DNA from: Cheiracanthium punctorium
Lineage: Eukaryota; Arthropoda; Arachnida; Araneae; Cheiracanthiidae
Direction of reading: 5' to 3'
Length of the DNA: 64,000 nt
Assembly (NCBI GenBank): GCA_038373885.1
Contig: JAWZYV010013167.1
Coordinates: 124,001-188,000, forward strand
Under the pieces are notes generated by a model. That model made no database searches and was not told where the DNA came from. It saw only the letters and a program-made list of their open reading frames with translations. Both the position numbers and the translations under genes were made by a program. Of this stretch, positions 1 through 11,929 are shown piece after piece. Numbering within the stretch: the stretch's first letter is position 1; every line of letters starts with the position of its first letter.

Positions 1-99
1 AAAATGCAAATCTCATCAAACTCCGGGCTATACCTATAAATAAAAATATTTTACAAATTTCAGTCAAAATGGCGTCTCTCAAAACTGCCGCCTGGACAC

Positions 100-200
100 G
101 AGTCCGGTTTGTATCGATAGTCATGGGCGCCCATAAGGGGGGCAAGGTAGGGCACTTGCCCCCCCCCCCCTTAGAGATTTAGGGCGATATTTAAGTGAAA
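100..200. repeat. Dispersed repeat fragment with GGGCGCCCAT core and C-tract
   Basis: The stretch has a GGGCGCCCAT palindrome followed by G-rich then C-rich runs (GGCACTTGCCCCC). A similar arrangement, in the other orientation, occurs at about 3600-3815 (CCCCCC runs, poly-A, then GGCGCCCATGGGG). The pair looks like two members of one dispersed repeat family; ends and target duplication are not clear. Confidence 0.35.
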
Positions 201-676
201 CGCGCGCGATCGAGTTCGAATCGAACGTTTTTCAGTCTCCAGTTCAGGCCCCAGAATGTTTCCAATGAACAAACCTATCGCGCTGTCACGTGATCAAAAC
301 ACGACTGGTATATTTCAGTTGAATAAGAAACATTGATAACTAGCGTCTAAACGACATGAAAAGTCTCTTATCACAAAATGAGCACGCATGCGCAGTAAGG
401 CGGCTGGGAACTTAGAAATTTTCAGCTGCGGCTGGAGAAGAGGGACGGTATATTTTTGCGCTTTCGCGAGATGGGTATCACAAAATGAGCGCGCATGCGC
501 AGAAAGACAGGACAGTTGCGATTTTAATTTGTAAATATTGCTGATTTGTTTACATTGACGCTGACCGGCTTTTTCAATCGCCAGATTATCAATTGTTTAC
601 TTAATCTACGATACCAATTTATTTTCATAGAATTTCGACATGTCATTCGAAAATAATGATAAACGGCCCTTTTCAG

Positions 677-1225
677 GGATGGAATATGTGCAAGCATATT
701 CACTTGCTTTGTACATCACTTTTGAAGGAAGCAAAAACTAAGAGTTATGAGGCCGATGATGATTCTTTTCCTAATCTCTGCATTGAGGAGAGCAATGAAA
801 CTCAATCTATAATTCAGAACCTGGGCAAAGAAAAACAGCAGCCAGCCGGATCTCTTGAAGAAAACAAAGCCCTCATGCTTCAAGAATGTAAAAATATAAT
901 TGACAAAATAACTTCGTTTGATGAATTAGCTATATTTAGAGATAAGATAAAATCAATTGAGCCAACCTTGCAAGCATTCCGAGAGTCAACTCATAACTTA
1001 CCCAATTCATTTATTCCTACCAGTGATGAGTCTGCATCACCCAATAAAAAAATAAAACTGCAGCGGGGTTTTAAACCTAAAAAGAAATTAGTTAAAAGGA
1101 CCTTGACTAAGCCATCTGCCCAGGAATCTCAAAATATTGCTTTAACATTATTATTAAGCAATCATGAAGATATTCAAAATATCTCTATCTCAAATGTTAA
1201 TGAAAACACAGAAGATTCTGTATAA
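677..1225 (+). CDS. Possible terminal exon of a SWIM zinc-finger protein (transposon-related or domesticated)
   Basis: An open frame of 183 codons follows a good splice acceptor (pyrimidine run then CAG at 674-676) and ends in TAA; an AATAAA-type signal follows near 1309. The first residues read GWNMCKHIHLLC, matching the C-x-H end of a SWIM zinc finger, a domain common at the C-terminus of MULE-type transposases and of multicopy arthropod SWIM proteins. The rest is polar and lysine-rich, with a basic stretch near the middle (NKKIKLQRGFKPKKK) that could be a nuclear signal. The first half of the finger (C-x-C) must lie in an upstream exon that is not in the window. The acceptor and intact frame favour a real last exon. 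It could also be a relic inside a large intron of the downstream glycosidase gene. Confidence 0.45.
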   Translation, partial: GWNMCKHIHLLCTSLLKEAKTKSYEADDDSFPNLCIEESNETQSIIQNLGKEKQQPAGSLEENKALMLQECKNIIDKITSFDELAIFRDKIKSIEPTLQAFRESTHNLPNSFIPTSDESASPNKKIKLQRGFKPKKKLVKRTLTKPSAQESQNIALTLLLSNHEDIQNISISNVNENTEDSV

Positions 1226-1499
1226 ACAGGCATGTAAGATATGAGGCTTTTTCATTTTGTTTGAGATTTGAATCTACATATGAGAATTTTTACACTTATA
1301 CTACAAGCAAATAAAATTAAGAATGTAATATGATAATAATAATAATAATTGCAGCATTTACATCAAAGGACACATTCTATTAATGAAGTTTCAACTTTCT
1401 GAACGGTTTCCTCCTGCAAATCGAACTTAAATATACCACACTGTTTTTCAACTGAATTATCTGTCTTGCATTAATTTTCTTCATGCAAATTAAAATTGA

Positions 1500-2530
1500 A
1501 TACTGCTACAGTCATCTCTCTTCTGCCTTGCCATTACTTCATGAAAAGTAAAAAATCAGTGCTGCTGTTAAAATAATAATGATCTAATTATAAAAAAACA
1601 TTAAAAATGGATTCCTTGTGAATTTCTTCTGTATTGCTGTATGTGATGCTTCTTTTTTACCCTGTTTCAAGGGATTCTTCTTCTGGTGTCAAATAGAAAA
1701 TAATTTTCATTTGTGGAAACATGCACGAATATTCCTGTGTATGAACTGTTTTTTCTCATAAATGCCTCATTTTACATCATTAATGCCAATAATTTTCATC
1801 GCTGCCTCTGAAAATTAAATCTGCTCCTGTGCTTTACTCCTGCCCTGCTTTATTAAAAGTTAAAAAAAAAAAAATTATGCTGCTGCTTAAACAAGATTTA
1901 TCTAATTTATAAAAACAGAATTTCATCTGACTTTCTTCTCCTTCATTGCTGCCACCTGAAAAATAGTTTGCAACTGGGAACATACACAAATATGATGTAT
2001 CAGAACTGTTTTTTTCAATGCCTCTTTTTATAATGATTTTCCTCGCTGCCTCTCATAATTCAATCTTCTTTTGTCTTTTACTCCTGCCTTGCCATTGCTA
2101 TTAAAAAATAATAATAAAGATGCTGCTGCTCAAATAATAATTATTTAATTTATAAAAATGAATTCCATTTGATATCTTCTTCTGCATTGCTGCATACAAT
2201 GCTTTTCCTCGCTGCCTCTGATAATTCAATCTTTTGTCTTTTACTCCAGCCTTCCGATCACTATGAAAAAATAATAATAAAGATGCTGCTGCTCAAGTTA
2301 TAATTATGTAATTTTTAAAAATGAATTCCATCTGATATCTTCTTCGGCATTGCTGTCATCAGAAGAATAGTTTTCAACTTCTTTCGTCACATACACGAAT
2401 ATGATGTATCAGAATTTTTTTTTTAATGCCTCTCTTTATAGTGAGAAAGTCAATGATTTTCCTCGATGCCTCTGATAATTAAATCTTGTTTTGTCTCTTA
2501 CACCTGCATTGTCATCACGTTATCTCTTTA
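1500..2530. repeat. Degenerate tandem array, about five units
   Basis: Related blocks recur near 1523, 1842, 2083, 2243 and 2503. Each starts with a motif like TCCTGCCTTGCCAT, continues through an A-rich segment, GCTGCTGCT, an AT-rich stretch with AATTTATAAAAA, then GAATTCCATCTGATATCTTCTTC and GCATTGCTG. Spacing varies from about 160 to 320 bases because some units carry an extra block ending in ATGATGTATCAGAA. No coding frame spans the units. It looks like an old satellite-type expansion. Confidence 0.6.
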
Positions 2531-2559
2531 TTCTAAAAAAAAGTAAGGGCCGCTGTCAG

Positions 2560-5500
2560 AAGCTTGTTCGCCTATCTTCTAAACCGTGGTGATATGAGTT
2601 TTGAAAAAGGTGCCCACAGATTCGAAAAATTCCGAGGAACCTGCTAAGCTGACTTAAATTTCGAAAATCGAATTATTTTAGAAGATATTAATAAAAAACT
2701 GAAAAAATAAACAGAATGGTTGCCAGATTTGGCATAAAATCATTCATTCCTTTGCAACAAAGCGTTTCCAAGTATCTAGAATCGCGTGAAATTTACAAAC
2801 ATGAGTTAGAATTATGCCCATTTTATGCCAAAATAAAAACTATATGAAATAAGTAACTCAAAATGTGTTACACAAAGTTGACAATTTTCAAATAGTAAGT
2901 TTGCTTAGACAACAGGAGTTTAGAATTAGCGATTATTCGTTTTTCCAAAACAGAATAAGTACTATCTTGAAAGTGAAAAATAATTAAAATGCAGATTCAT
3001 AACCCAAGGAATAAGATTTTGAGTGTTTACTATTTCTTCAGTATTTAATGGAACTTTAGAAGGGATATTGTCGAAATTATTTAAGCAAAAACTGGGTTTT
3101 TTTTTTTTAGCAAGAAGGAAACTTAAGCCACAGCGAGGACAGAACCCTCGAACTACTGCTTCCCAACTGCATGTTGTTACCAAGACGCTATTATTTCACG
3201 ATCGCTTTTGCAATATGTTCATTGACAGATCCAGAAGGGGGACCCCAGGGTACATGCCCCCCCTCCCCCACAGACAAATGAAGCTTATGCTATAGAAAAT
3301 TCACTTGTTTTGCAAATTCAAGTGATTCTATAAGAAAATGTGACAAAAAATACCTTGTGCCCCTTCCAGAATTTTTTTTCTCAATCTGCCACTGAATATG
3401 TTCTAAGCAATTCCTCCTTTTCATGTTTCTATCATTTATTTACTTTGATTGTAATACATTAAAAAATCAGATTCATCCATGCTTTTTAAATCATTTACGT
3501 TCTCGCACATAAAGCTTGAAATTCTAAAGTTTCAGTTGATCGGCCTGTAACCAGCTGATAGGACAACTTCGCGAATACTTACTATTAAGGAATCCGGACA
3601 GCAGGGCAAGTTGGGGGGGGAGGGCAGGGGGGGAGGGGGCAATGCCATCCCCCCTGGAATTTTTGTATGCAAGTGTTTTCCTTGCTGTTTTGTCTAGCTT
3701 TCCAACATCGTAAACCATACAGTTGAAGATAGCACTTTGCCCCCCCCCCTGGAAAGAAGAAAAAAAAAAAAAAAAAAAACATAAAAAAAAAATATTCTGC
3801 CGGCGCCCATGGGGAACAGGTCAGTTTCGACGTATTTCGGTGAAATGTGTTATGTGTCACTAATGAAAATCTACTAAAAGGATACATTTTTTTAAATGTT
3901 GTATTTTAAATAAAAACCAATTAATTTTCTCTAAAACTAATCCAACTTTTTCATTTTGGCTGTTTTCAAACATTGATTTTAAAAGTTATGGATCTCATTT
4001 TCTAAACATCACTTGCAAAGCATTCGAAGTCATACTTCAACTATATACATACGAAATTTCAAATGTTTTAGTGTTCAATTTATTGCTGTAAGTGACTCCA
4101 ACTGCAGCACGAAAATTTCAATGAATGTTTTTTTTTTCTCTCCTTCCCCAATGGGCGGGCACTTGCACATCAATCAAGCATTTTGCCATTTCTAAGACCC
4201 AAATTACTGGCCATTTTTGGGCCTACTTTTGGGATTTTTCTTGGAAACAGTCGTACCTTCAAAAAATGATTTTTCATAATATGAAACTACTATGCTGATA
4301 CTACATCTTCATGCCAATAGTTCTCCTGTTTGAAGTCGGCTTCAGCTGTACCAATCCATCGAAATTGCATAAATTAGCGTTAAGGACCATGTTTGGGGCC
4401 CTGGGCCTTTAAAAACTTTTTCTCATTGGATTCACTTTATATGAAGATATATAACTACACTGTGCAAAAGTTTTTTCTTTATCACACGTCAGAGCCAAGA
4501 TTTAAAACATTCTTAAAACTGTATTTTTTATGAAATTGGGGGTATTTGGCTGGGGCTTATTTGGGGGCTCTGACAATTTTCGAATGAGTTATCAATTTGA
4601 GATGTTAATATCCAAGGTATATTATAGGATAAAATTCTCTGAAGCACCTCAGAGCTAGTCACAGTCGAGACAATAAAGAGGCAAAAATGGCCCGAAATTA
4701 TTTCTACGCCACTTTTCTGGGGTACTTTGATACCCCCATAACTCCAAAACTAAAAGAGGTAAATCAAAACTATTTCAGATTTGTTCTTTCCTTGGGTAAG
4801 GCAACAGAAGAAAAAAAAATTCATGAAATTCTGAGATGGTGATGGAAACGCCCCGCCTGATTTGCCCCTGCAATGCCTCTTAAACATTATGCCACTACAC
4901 CACCTGGGCTGCTGATTTCAATGAATGTATTCCAAGTGAAAATGTCGCTTCACTTCAACGACCCTATGAATGAAAAGTTCAATTTCGGCGCCTGGTGTAA
5001 CTGCTGCTGTAGGATTTGTCGATAAGACGCTTGTCCTAATCATTGTGATTGGCGGCTTGCGTGTTCGCATCCCACTGGGGAGGACGAAAGTTTTTGCTAA
5101 ACACTCTTAATTTTGTAATGCATAAATGAGTATACTTGATACGATGGTTCAGAGCTGATTTTTTTTTAAATTACCATGCTTAGTAATTTAAAAAACGCCG
5201 ATATCCAATTAAAAACTTTTAAAACGCATTAAAACAGCCCTTTTCCAAACAAGAAAAAAACTGACAAGAAAAGTATGTGATATTATTTATAGAGTCTGCC
5301 CCTCTCTGCGTGATCTAATGAATATAAACGACGTAACTCATAAAGAATGTAATGTTGCTTCAATTTATTTCCAGTATTCCATAATGAACAACAGCCATAA
5401 TTTTCAAGGAAACGGCAAAAAATTTTAGCTAAAATGTTAGAAAAAAGCACTCATAAATTGAGAGGGCACAGTTCATTAATTCGTATATTGCGATGCAACG

Positions 5501-5580
5501 TTAGAGATACGAAGTAATGCATACTTAAGGGAGGGATTTTCAAATTAAATTTAGTTGAAATTATTGAAACAGAGACTGCT
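2560..5580. other. Gene-free AT-rich stretch with repeat fragments
   Basis: No convincing exon was seen. Open frames here are short and cross homopolymers or repeats. The stretch contains G- and C-homopolymer runs near 3607-3660 and 3738-3750, a poly-A of about 20 at 3760-3779, and a poly-T near 4126. Confidence 0.5.
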
Positions 5581-5909
5581 GATTAAAATCAGCAGATTAA
5601 ATTTTGAAGTTTTGAATCGGTAAGTTTGCGGATATTTTGCCAAAAATTCAGAAATCTTGGGAAAATTTGGTGCAATTTTATTAATGGAGCATATAATGTT
5701 TGCTTTCTTGCATCGGTGGCGTAGCTAGAGGGGGGAAAGGAGGGCATCTGTCGCCGGGCGCAGCACTCAAGGGGCGCCAAATTATACATTAAAAAATCCC
5801 CCTTAAATTTTGATAAATAGGAGGAGGCGTAAAAATTTCAGTTGTCCCCGGGCTCTGAAAACTCTAGCTGTGCCTCAGTCTTGCATCGGTATTATGCAAT
5901 AGAGTTTTA

Positions 5910-7448
5910 TTCTGGTGTAAGAAATTCAGAGAATTTGCAGACTTGGTCGATTATCTTTAGAACTACTGGACCTATTTTAATGAAATTTGATCTGTACACA
6001 CATTGATACAATACAAAACAAATAGCCATTCAGTAATTGTAATGCACAAGCATGATCGTGCGTAACATAGGTTGGAGTTGGAAGGTATGAAACAGCGGTT
6101 GCAGAATAAACAAAAAAATGGGTTAATAGGGGCTATGGTCCCGTCTTACAGATATACAGGCCTCGCAGCTTAATTTCATACTTGAAATAAAGCAGTTTAT
6201 CATTTCCTGTGGCAATTGGTCCCACTCGTTCAGCAACGCCGTTTTCATTTCCTGGATGGTTCTCGGAGGGGGGCTGCGAGATGCAATTGCCCTCCCCAGA
6301 GCATCCCAGCCATGCTCTATGGGGTTAAGGTCCGGAGATCTGGCTGGCCTATCCATCCGGCAATCCTATCCATCCCTATCCATCCTCTCTGGAAATTCGT
6401 CGACCAGAAGAGCTCTATGTGGCCTCGCGTTATCGTCCATTAAGATGAACTCAGGGCCAACGGCACCCCTAAAAAAGCGAACACAGAGCTCCAAGACCTC
6501 ATCCCTATACCTCACACCAGTTACAGTGCCTCTTTCAAAGACATGGAGAGGTGTAAGGCCATCCAACATGATGCCTGCTCAGACCATTAAACCTCCTCTG
6601 CCATAATGGTCGATTTCGCGAACATTGGAGTGTAGGTAGCAGGTCCCCGGTTCTCTCCATATGAACGTATTGCGAGAAACGGTATTAATGCTGAACCGGG
6701 ACTCATCAGTGAAGAGAACGGTCACCCATTGATCCATACTCCAATGTCTATGCTCTCTGCACCATGCTAAACGGATTCTCCTTTTCGTAGAAGTGAGCGG
6801 GACGTAAACAGCAGATCTTCTTGCAAACAACCCTCTCTCATGAAGTCTTTTGGAAACAGTCACCCTTGATACACGGGTTCCTGTGGCTTCATACAAGTCA
6901 CGAGAGAGCTGAGCAGCTGTAGCATTCTTGGTACTCTTCGTTATAATGGGCAAATGGCGATCTTCTCTGGCCGTCGTGGTTCTTGGACGACCTTGCCAAG
7001 GCTTTTTCTCGATGGATCCGGTATCCTGGAACAGTTTCCATAAGTTACACACTATGATAGGCATTAAATTGAACTCTCTACAGATCTAAATTTGAGATTG
7101 GCCTGCTTCTAGCCTCCCCACAAGTTCGCCACCTCATTCCATCAGCTAAACTTGGTGGTTACTCATTTTTACTGTTAAAATTTGAAGTTAACCGATTGCT
7201 GCAAATTAACACTAAGAAATTCGCCTAGGTATGCTAGCGAACGAAACGCGTCTTAACTGAGGCGTGCTTATAAAGCCTGTTTCTCTACTGGCTCAGCCTA
7301 CACACGCGTGCACGCTTACGTAAATCTGTACGTATTGACGTACAAGATTTGCATTTTTGTCTAGAAGCCGTGGTTTTACATTCAGTTCAGTTATTTTCAT
7401 GAAATTCGATAAAACGTGCAAATTCTCTTAATTTATTTCACCACAGTG
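5910..7448 (-). mobile_element. Tc1-family DNA transposon, decayed
   Basis: The element lies between TA dinucleotides (5908-5909 and 7449-7450). Its ends form a diverged inverted repeat: the right end read inward begins CACTGTGGTGAAAT and both ends share AGAGAATTTGCA, with a second inner match near AATGAAATTTGAT. The transposase frame runs on the minus strand. Total length, about 1.54 kb, is normal for Tc1. TA flanks and CACTG-type tips are diagnostic of Tc1/mariner insertion. Confidence 0.9.
6123..7165 (-). pseudogene. Tc1-like transposase, inactivated by stop codons
   Basis: The minus-strand frame encodes a helix-turn-helix pair and a DDE catalytic core: FTDESRF (first Asp), MDDNARPHR (second Asp) and SPDLNPIEH (third acidic residue, Glu). 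It is known as a DD34E cut-and-paste transposase. The copy is dead. The N-terminal HTH region (7065-7165) has several in-frame stops, a Trp codon has become TGA at about 6576, and another stop lies near 6364 before the DLNPIEH motif. The frame is otherwise collinear, so this is decay by point mutation and small indels. Confidence 0.9.
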
Positions 7449-8559
7449 TATTTCACAATCAACTAATTTTTTTTTTAAATCAGAATGATTGATCCTAACC
7501 TGAATACTTCATCCCCTCCCTCCTCTTAGTTAAAAAGTGTCCCATACAGCCTCCCCTTCAAGCGTGACATATCATTTGTGGTCTGCCTCTCATGTGTGTT
7601 AGAAAAATGTCTGCTCTCTCACGAAGAAAGGCTCAGCTATACTGAATTTAAAAGAGAAAGGAGTAAAATGGCGCTTCTGTTTTGGGCTCAGCTGAACGAA
7701 TGGCTAATCTATTCGCTTTCATCGCTGCAAACGACTCGATGGAATCAGCTTTAAAAAAATGTTACTGATCATTGAAATAATTTAGATAGGGCGAAAATTT
7801 TGGCCCGTCTCTCATTACAGGAGTAGTGATGGGCATTAGAGCCCCCTTTTTCGGAATACCTTAGATAAGCGAATGCCTTTCGAAATCTTGAGTACTCGAT
7901 ACTGGGAGTATAAAACAAGCTGGTGTATCATTGCTCGTGGCTCTGAGGTTTGATGCGGAATTGAGGCTCTGAGTTCGAGTCCATCTAGCAACAATAGAAT
8001 TTTTAAGAAAATCTGAAATTGGTGCTGCTGTTTGCCAGAGAATTATTTAAGAAAAGTGACATCACTTGAAATGTTTATAGATCACATAAAAGAAATTAAT
8101 TTTAAAAGTCCTTGTGGCTGTGGGGTTTGACGCAGGTTCATGATGCGGAGGCTCCAAATTCGAATGCAACTGGTAGCGGCAAAAAAAAAAAAATTTTAAT
8201 CTGGTATCGGTGCTGCTATCTATCGTACAAGTATTTAATTTGTGCTATTACATTTAAAATATTTATAGCGCATATAAAACCTGAGCCACCGCTCATGGCT
8301 GTGAGGTGTGGTGCACGTCTAAAAAGTGGAGGCTCTGAGTTCGAGCTTACCTAGCAGAAATAGAGTTTTTGGGAAAAATCTGAAATTAGTGCTACTATCT
8401 GTGGGAGAATTATTTAAGAGCCGTAACTTAAAATGTTTATAGGTCATATGCTAAAAGCATTTTGTATATCGATCCGCGTGGCTGTGTGGTTTGTTACATG
8501 CAATGATGTGGAGGCTTTGAATGCGAACCCAACAAGCAGGGTTGGAACTTTTAAGAAAT

Positions 8560-8790
8560 GTGGTGTTACGGCCAATCATCTGCGCGAAGGATCTAAATCG
8601 AGTGGGGATTGCCCTCCATGGGAGACATTCTAAGGGATCCTAACCCGTATTTACGTGAAGTTCCGGAGAAAATCTCGGAAACCTCCGAACGGTTAGATTG
8701 GTGGACGCGACCTGGTTTTGTACCAGCCACCTTCTGCCTCCCAGTTGAGATAGCAAACGTACTCAGCCAAGGGTCGGGCTAGAACTTTTA
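8560..8790 (-). repeat. SINE-like fragment inside the tandem array
   Basis: The block contains TTCTAAGGGATCCTAACCCG followed by GGAGAAAATCTCGGAAACC. This is the same order of motifs as the SINE at 53,882-54,111 (TTCTAAGGGGTTCTAAT then TCTGGAGAAAACC). A tRNA-like tail (CCTGGTTTTGTACCAGCC) is present. A related copy sits at 8965-9150 with a clearer antisense tRNA-like end. Confidence 0.5.
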
Positions 8791-8964
8791 AGAAAACCTA
8801 GAATTGATGCTGCTATCTATAAAAGAGTTATTTAATTAAAGCACTTTCACTTGAAATGTTTACATGTCATATAAAATATGTCTTCGTAACGTCCTTGTGG
8901 CTGTGAGTTCGAACCCAACCTGCAGCCTTCGTTGTTGTTGGATTACGGCCAATTATTTACTCAA

Positions 8965-9150
8965 GGGATCTAGGCCTATAGGTGGAGTGCCCTCCGTGTG
9001 AGTCTTTCTAAAGGACCCTAACCCATATTTTTGCTAAGTTTCGGAGGAAACCACGGAAAATTCCAAACGATTAGGTTGGTGGGTGCGACCTGGCTTTGAA
9101 CCAGGCACCTTCCGTCTCTCAGTTGAGAGCGCTATGCGATCGGCTACTTG
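8965..9150 (-). repeat. Second SINE-like fragment inside the tandem array
   Basis: Same motif order as the fragment at 8560-8790: TTTCTAAAGGACCCTAACCC, then GGAGGAAACCACGGAAA, then an antisense tRNA-like block (TTTGAACCAGGCACC and GAGAGCGCTATGCG). No target duplication was found, so it may have been amplified with the array and not inserted separately. Confidence 0.5.
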
Positions 9151-9784
9151 CAGCCTTTTTAGAAAATCTGAAATTTGTGCTGCTATCTATCGGAAAATTA
9201 TTTAATTAAAGTCCCACGACTTGAAATGTCCACAAAGCATATGAAAGGCATTCGTTTAGAAACTTTCGTGGCTCTGAGATTTGTCGCCTGCTTTAGAATC
9301 CGAGTTCGATCCTTACTTGTATCTGTAAGATTTTTGAGATTGGTGCTGCTATCTGTCGGAAGATTATTTAATTAAAGTGCCATCACTGGAAATGTCTATA
9401 AAGCATTTAAAATGTATCCGTTTAACAGCTTTCGTGACTGCGAGGTTTGTTGCCGGCTTCAGAATCGAAAGTTCAGAGTTCGGTCCTTACTAGCAGCGAT
9501 AAGATTTCTGAGTTTCGTGCTGCTATCCATCGGTAAATTATTTAAAGTGCCATCACTTGAAATGTTTATAAGACATATGAAAGTGGCTTTTGGCAGCTTT
9601 CGCGTGGCTGTGAGGTTTTGTCGCCGGGTTCAGAAAGCAGAAGTTCCGAGTTTGAATCCACACGAGCGGAATGCAGCTTTTTGAATTTAGCTAAAATCAG
9701 AGACTAGTGGCTCCATCTATCTGACTAATTTAATTAATAAAATAGTCCAATGTGATGTATATGTAGCACACAAAAGAAATGTTA

Positions 9785-10135
9785 CCGTGGCCGAGTGGTG
9801 GGAGTCAGCGTTCGCGCTCTCCTCTAGTAGTGGGTTCTATCCCCGCTGCGGTTCGAATGTGTGATGAGTGTGTGGTGGTTCGGAATCCACGTTAAACTGT
9901 AGGTCCCTGTGCCGACAATCTGTTCGGTGGCAGTCTCTTCTGTGTATCTGTCTCTCTCATTTCCTACTTCTCCACCACGTGCAAAGGAATGGGGCGGAAC
10001 CTGCGTGGGATTGGTCCGGGGCGGAGACCCCTTCCTTGTATCGGGGCCGAAACTCCGGTCACTCCTCCAGCGCTTCCGCCCTCAGCTTCCTGACCACGAG
10101 GTATTTTGCTACTATTGACCTTGGTTAACGAGGTC
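9785..10135 (+). repeat. tRNA-derived SINE, left-arm copy of the palindrome
   Basis: It starts GTTACCGTGGCCGAGTGGTGG, which resembles the 5' end and A box of a class II (Ser/Leu-type) tRNA, and reaches a B-box-like GCGGTTCGAAT near 9850. A GC-rich body follows. The inverted copy occupies about 10,200-10,562. It does not fold into a canonical tRNA by eye, so I call a SINE or tRNA relic and not a tRNA gene. Confidence 0.5.
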
Positions 10136-10199
10136 CAGTATTTTGCTGAAATTTAACTTCCTTCTCCACCCAACGCGGACGCAAAAGGAAGTTAAATTC

Positions 10200-10562
10200 T
10201 GGACCTCGTTAACCGAGGTCAATAGTAGCAAAATACCTCGTGGTCAGGAAGCGCTGGAGGAGTGACCGGAGTTTCGGCCCCGATACAAGGAAGGGGTCTC
10301 CGCCCCGGACCAATCCCACGCAGGTTCCGCCCCATTCCTTTGCACGTGGTGGAGAAGTAGGAAATGAGAGAGAGACAGATACACAGAAGAGACTGCCACC
10401 GAACAGATTGTCGGCACAGGGACCTACAGTTTAACGTGGATTCCGAACCACCACACTACCACACACTCATCACACATTCGAACCGCAGCGGGGATAGAAC
10501 CTACTACTAGAGGAGAGCGCGAACGCTGACTCCCACCACTCGGCCAACTTCGGCCACGGTAA
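10200..10562 (-). repeat. tRNA-derived SINE, right-arm inverted copy
   Basis: This is the reverse complement of the unit at 9785-10135 and carries the same tRNA-like head. It contains a short internal duplication of GGCCGA near the head that the left copy lacks. Substitution differences between the copies are few, which implies recent duplication or gene conversion. Confidence 0.55.
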
Positions 10563-11929
10563 CATATCTTTTGTGTGCTACATATACATCACATTGGACT
10601 ATTTTATTAATTAAATTAGTCAGATAGATGGAGCCACTAGTCTCTGATTTTAGCTAAATTCAAAAAGCTGCATTCCGCTCGTGTGGATTCAAACTCGGAA
10701 CTTCTGCTTTCTGAACCCGGCGACAAAACCTCACAGCCACGCGAAAGCTGCCAAAAGCCACTTTCATATGTCTTATAAACATTTCAAGTGATGGCACTTT
10801 AAATAATTTACCGATGGATAGCAGCACGAAACTCAGAAATCTTATCGCTGCTAGTAAGGACCGAACTCGGAATTTCCGATTCTGAAGCCGGCAACAAACC
10901 TCGCAGTCACGAAAGCTGTTAAACGGATGCATTTTAAATGCTTTATGGACATTTCCAGTGATGGCACTTTCATTAAATAATCTTCCGACAGATAGCAGCT
11001 CCAATTTCCAATTCTCTCAAAAATCTTATCGTTGCAAGTAAGATCCGAACTCATAGCTTCCGATTTCTCAGACAACCACAAGTCCTGATTTCCTGCTTTT
11101 TTTTTTATACGCCCTACAAATATTTTCAGTATTGATACTAAAATCAAATAATAACCCACTAGACATAACCACTAATTCTCAAAATTTCGAACGTTGTTAT
11201 TTGGGGTTGAACTTAGAAGCAGGCTTACCGTATGGAAGCTCTAACCTCACAGCCACAACGCCTTAGATAGAAGCAGCTTTTACATGCCTTATGAACATTT
11301 GATATATAATAACAATAATTAAATAAATAGTTTACTGATAGATAGCAGGCTTGTTGGAAAAGTGGAGACAACTAGAGCTAAGCGTTTAAACTGGTGAGTC
11401 CAGCATGCTTCCGTGGGAACTATTCTTTTTTTTTATTTAGTCGAACGCATGTGACCAAAATGCATTCGTCCATTAGGCTGGCTTATGTACCACGTGCATT
11501 TGTTTGACCCCATGCGATGCGACGTGGATCAACACATTTTCGTCCCACTCCATTGCATTAAGAAAAGGTAGGGTGATCTTTCTAGATGCCTCTATGGTCA
11601 GAAACGTCTCTCGGCTACGGCGGTTTCGAACTCAGTTCGTCCCCTCGTAATCCAAGCCATTTCCCTTCTCAGACAAACTGCTGACAAAACGTTTTTTATT
11701 TGCTTTATAAGCATTTTAAGTAATGAAATAAGTGACAGAACGCTTTATTTGCAGTATAAACATTTTAAGAAATGGAAGTGTCTGTACGGCAAATGGAACT
11801 AAACAATTCTTTAATAGATGTTGCCCCCTGCAGAATTGTTGAAAAGTTCCATTGCACATTGCCGGGTTCGAACCCAGGTTTTCCGATTCGTAAGCCTCGA
11901 CTTTAACTTTGGAGCCAGAACTGGTGTGA

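Larger units (their letters stand above)
7930..9770. repeat. Tandem array of about 175-bp units with tRNA-like promoter motifs
   Basis: Units recur with starts of the CTGCTATCT block near 8025, 8210, 8392, 8806, 9178, 9347, 9520 and 9705. A unit reads GTGCTGCTATCTATCGG, ATTATTTAATTAAAG, CATCACTTGAAATGTTTATA, then a GTGGCTGTGAGGTTTG block and GAGTTCGAATCC, which resembles a pol III B box. Two units are interrupted by a SINE-like fragment (about 8560-8790 and 8965-9150). Open frames here are by-products of the repeat. The last units enter the left arm of the palindrome centred at 10,174. Confidence 0.75.
9280..11065. repeat. Near-palindrome of about 1.8 kb
   Basis: The left arm (about 9280-10163) is followed by a loop of about 21 bases (10164-10184) and a right arm (10185-about 11065) that is its reverse complement. 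The inner 370 bases differ almost only by short indels. Examples are a 10-base extra block in the right arm near 10,545, a block GCCCTCAGCTTCC present only in the left arm near 10,078, and an inner 11-base indel near the centre. The outer parts diverge more. The innermost hairpin is AATTTAACTTCCTT against its complement. The arms carry tRNA-derived SINE sequence and two units of the tandem array. Confidence 0.9.

Noticed and set aside
3023..3887. Short open frames on both strands near homopolymer runs
   Set aside because: They cross poly-G, poly-C and poly-A tracts, overlap on both strands, lack domains and lack splice logic.
8100..9690. Several 60-90 codon frames in the tandem array
   Set aside because: The same peptide recurs because the DNA repeats; the frame at 9412-9684 is mirrored in the opposite arm of the palindrome. 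No conserved domain is present.
7930..9770. CRISPR-like array
   Set aside because: Repeats and the sequence between them are both part of one degenerate 175-bp unit; spacing is long and spacers are not unique. The genome is eukaryotic.
9785..9860. tRNA-Ser/Leu gene
   Set aside because: The head resembles a class II tRNA but pairing is poor, and it is duplicated in the palindrome as part of a longer repeat.
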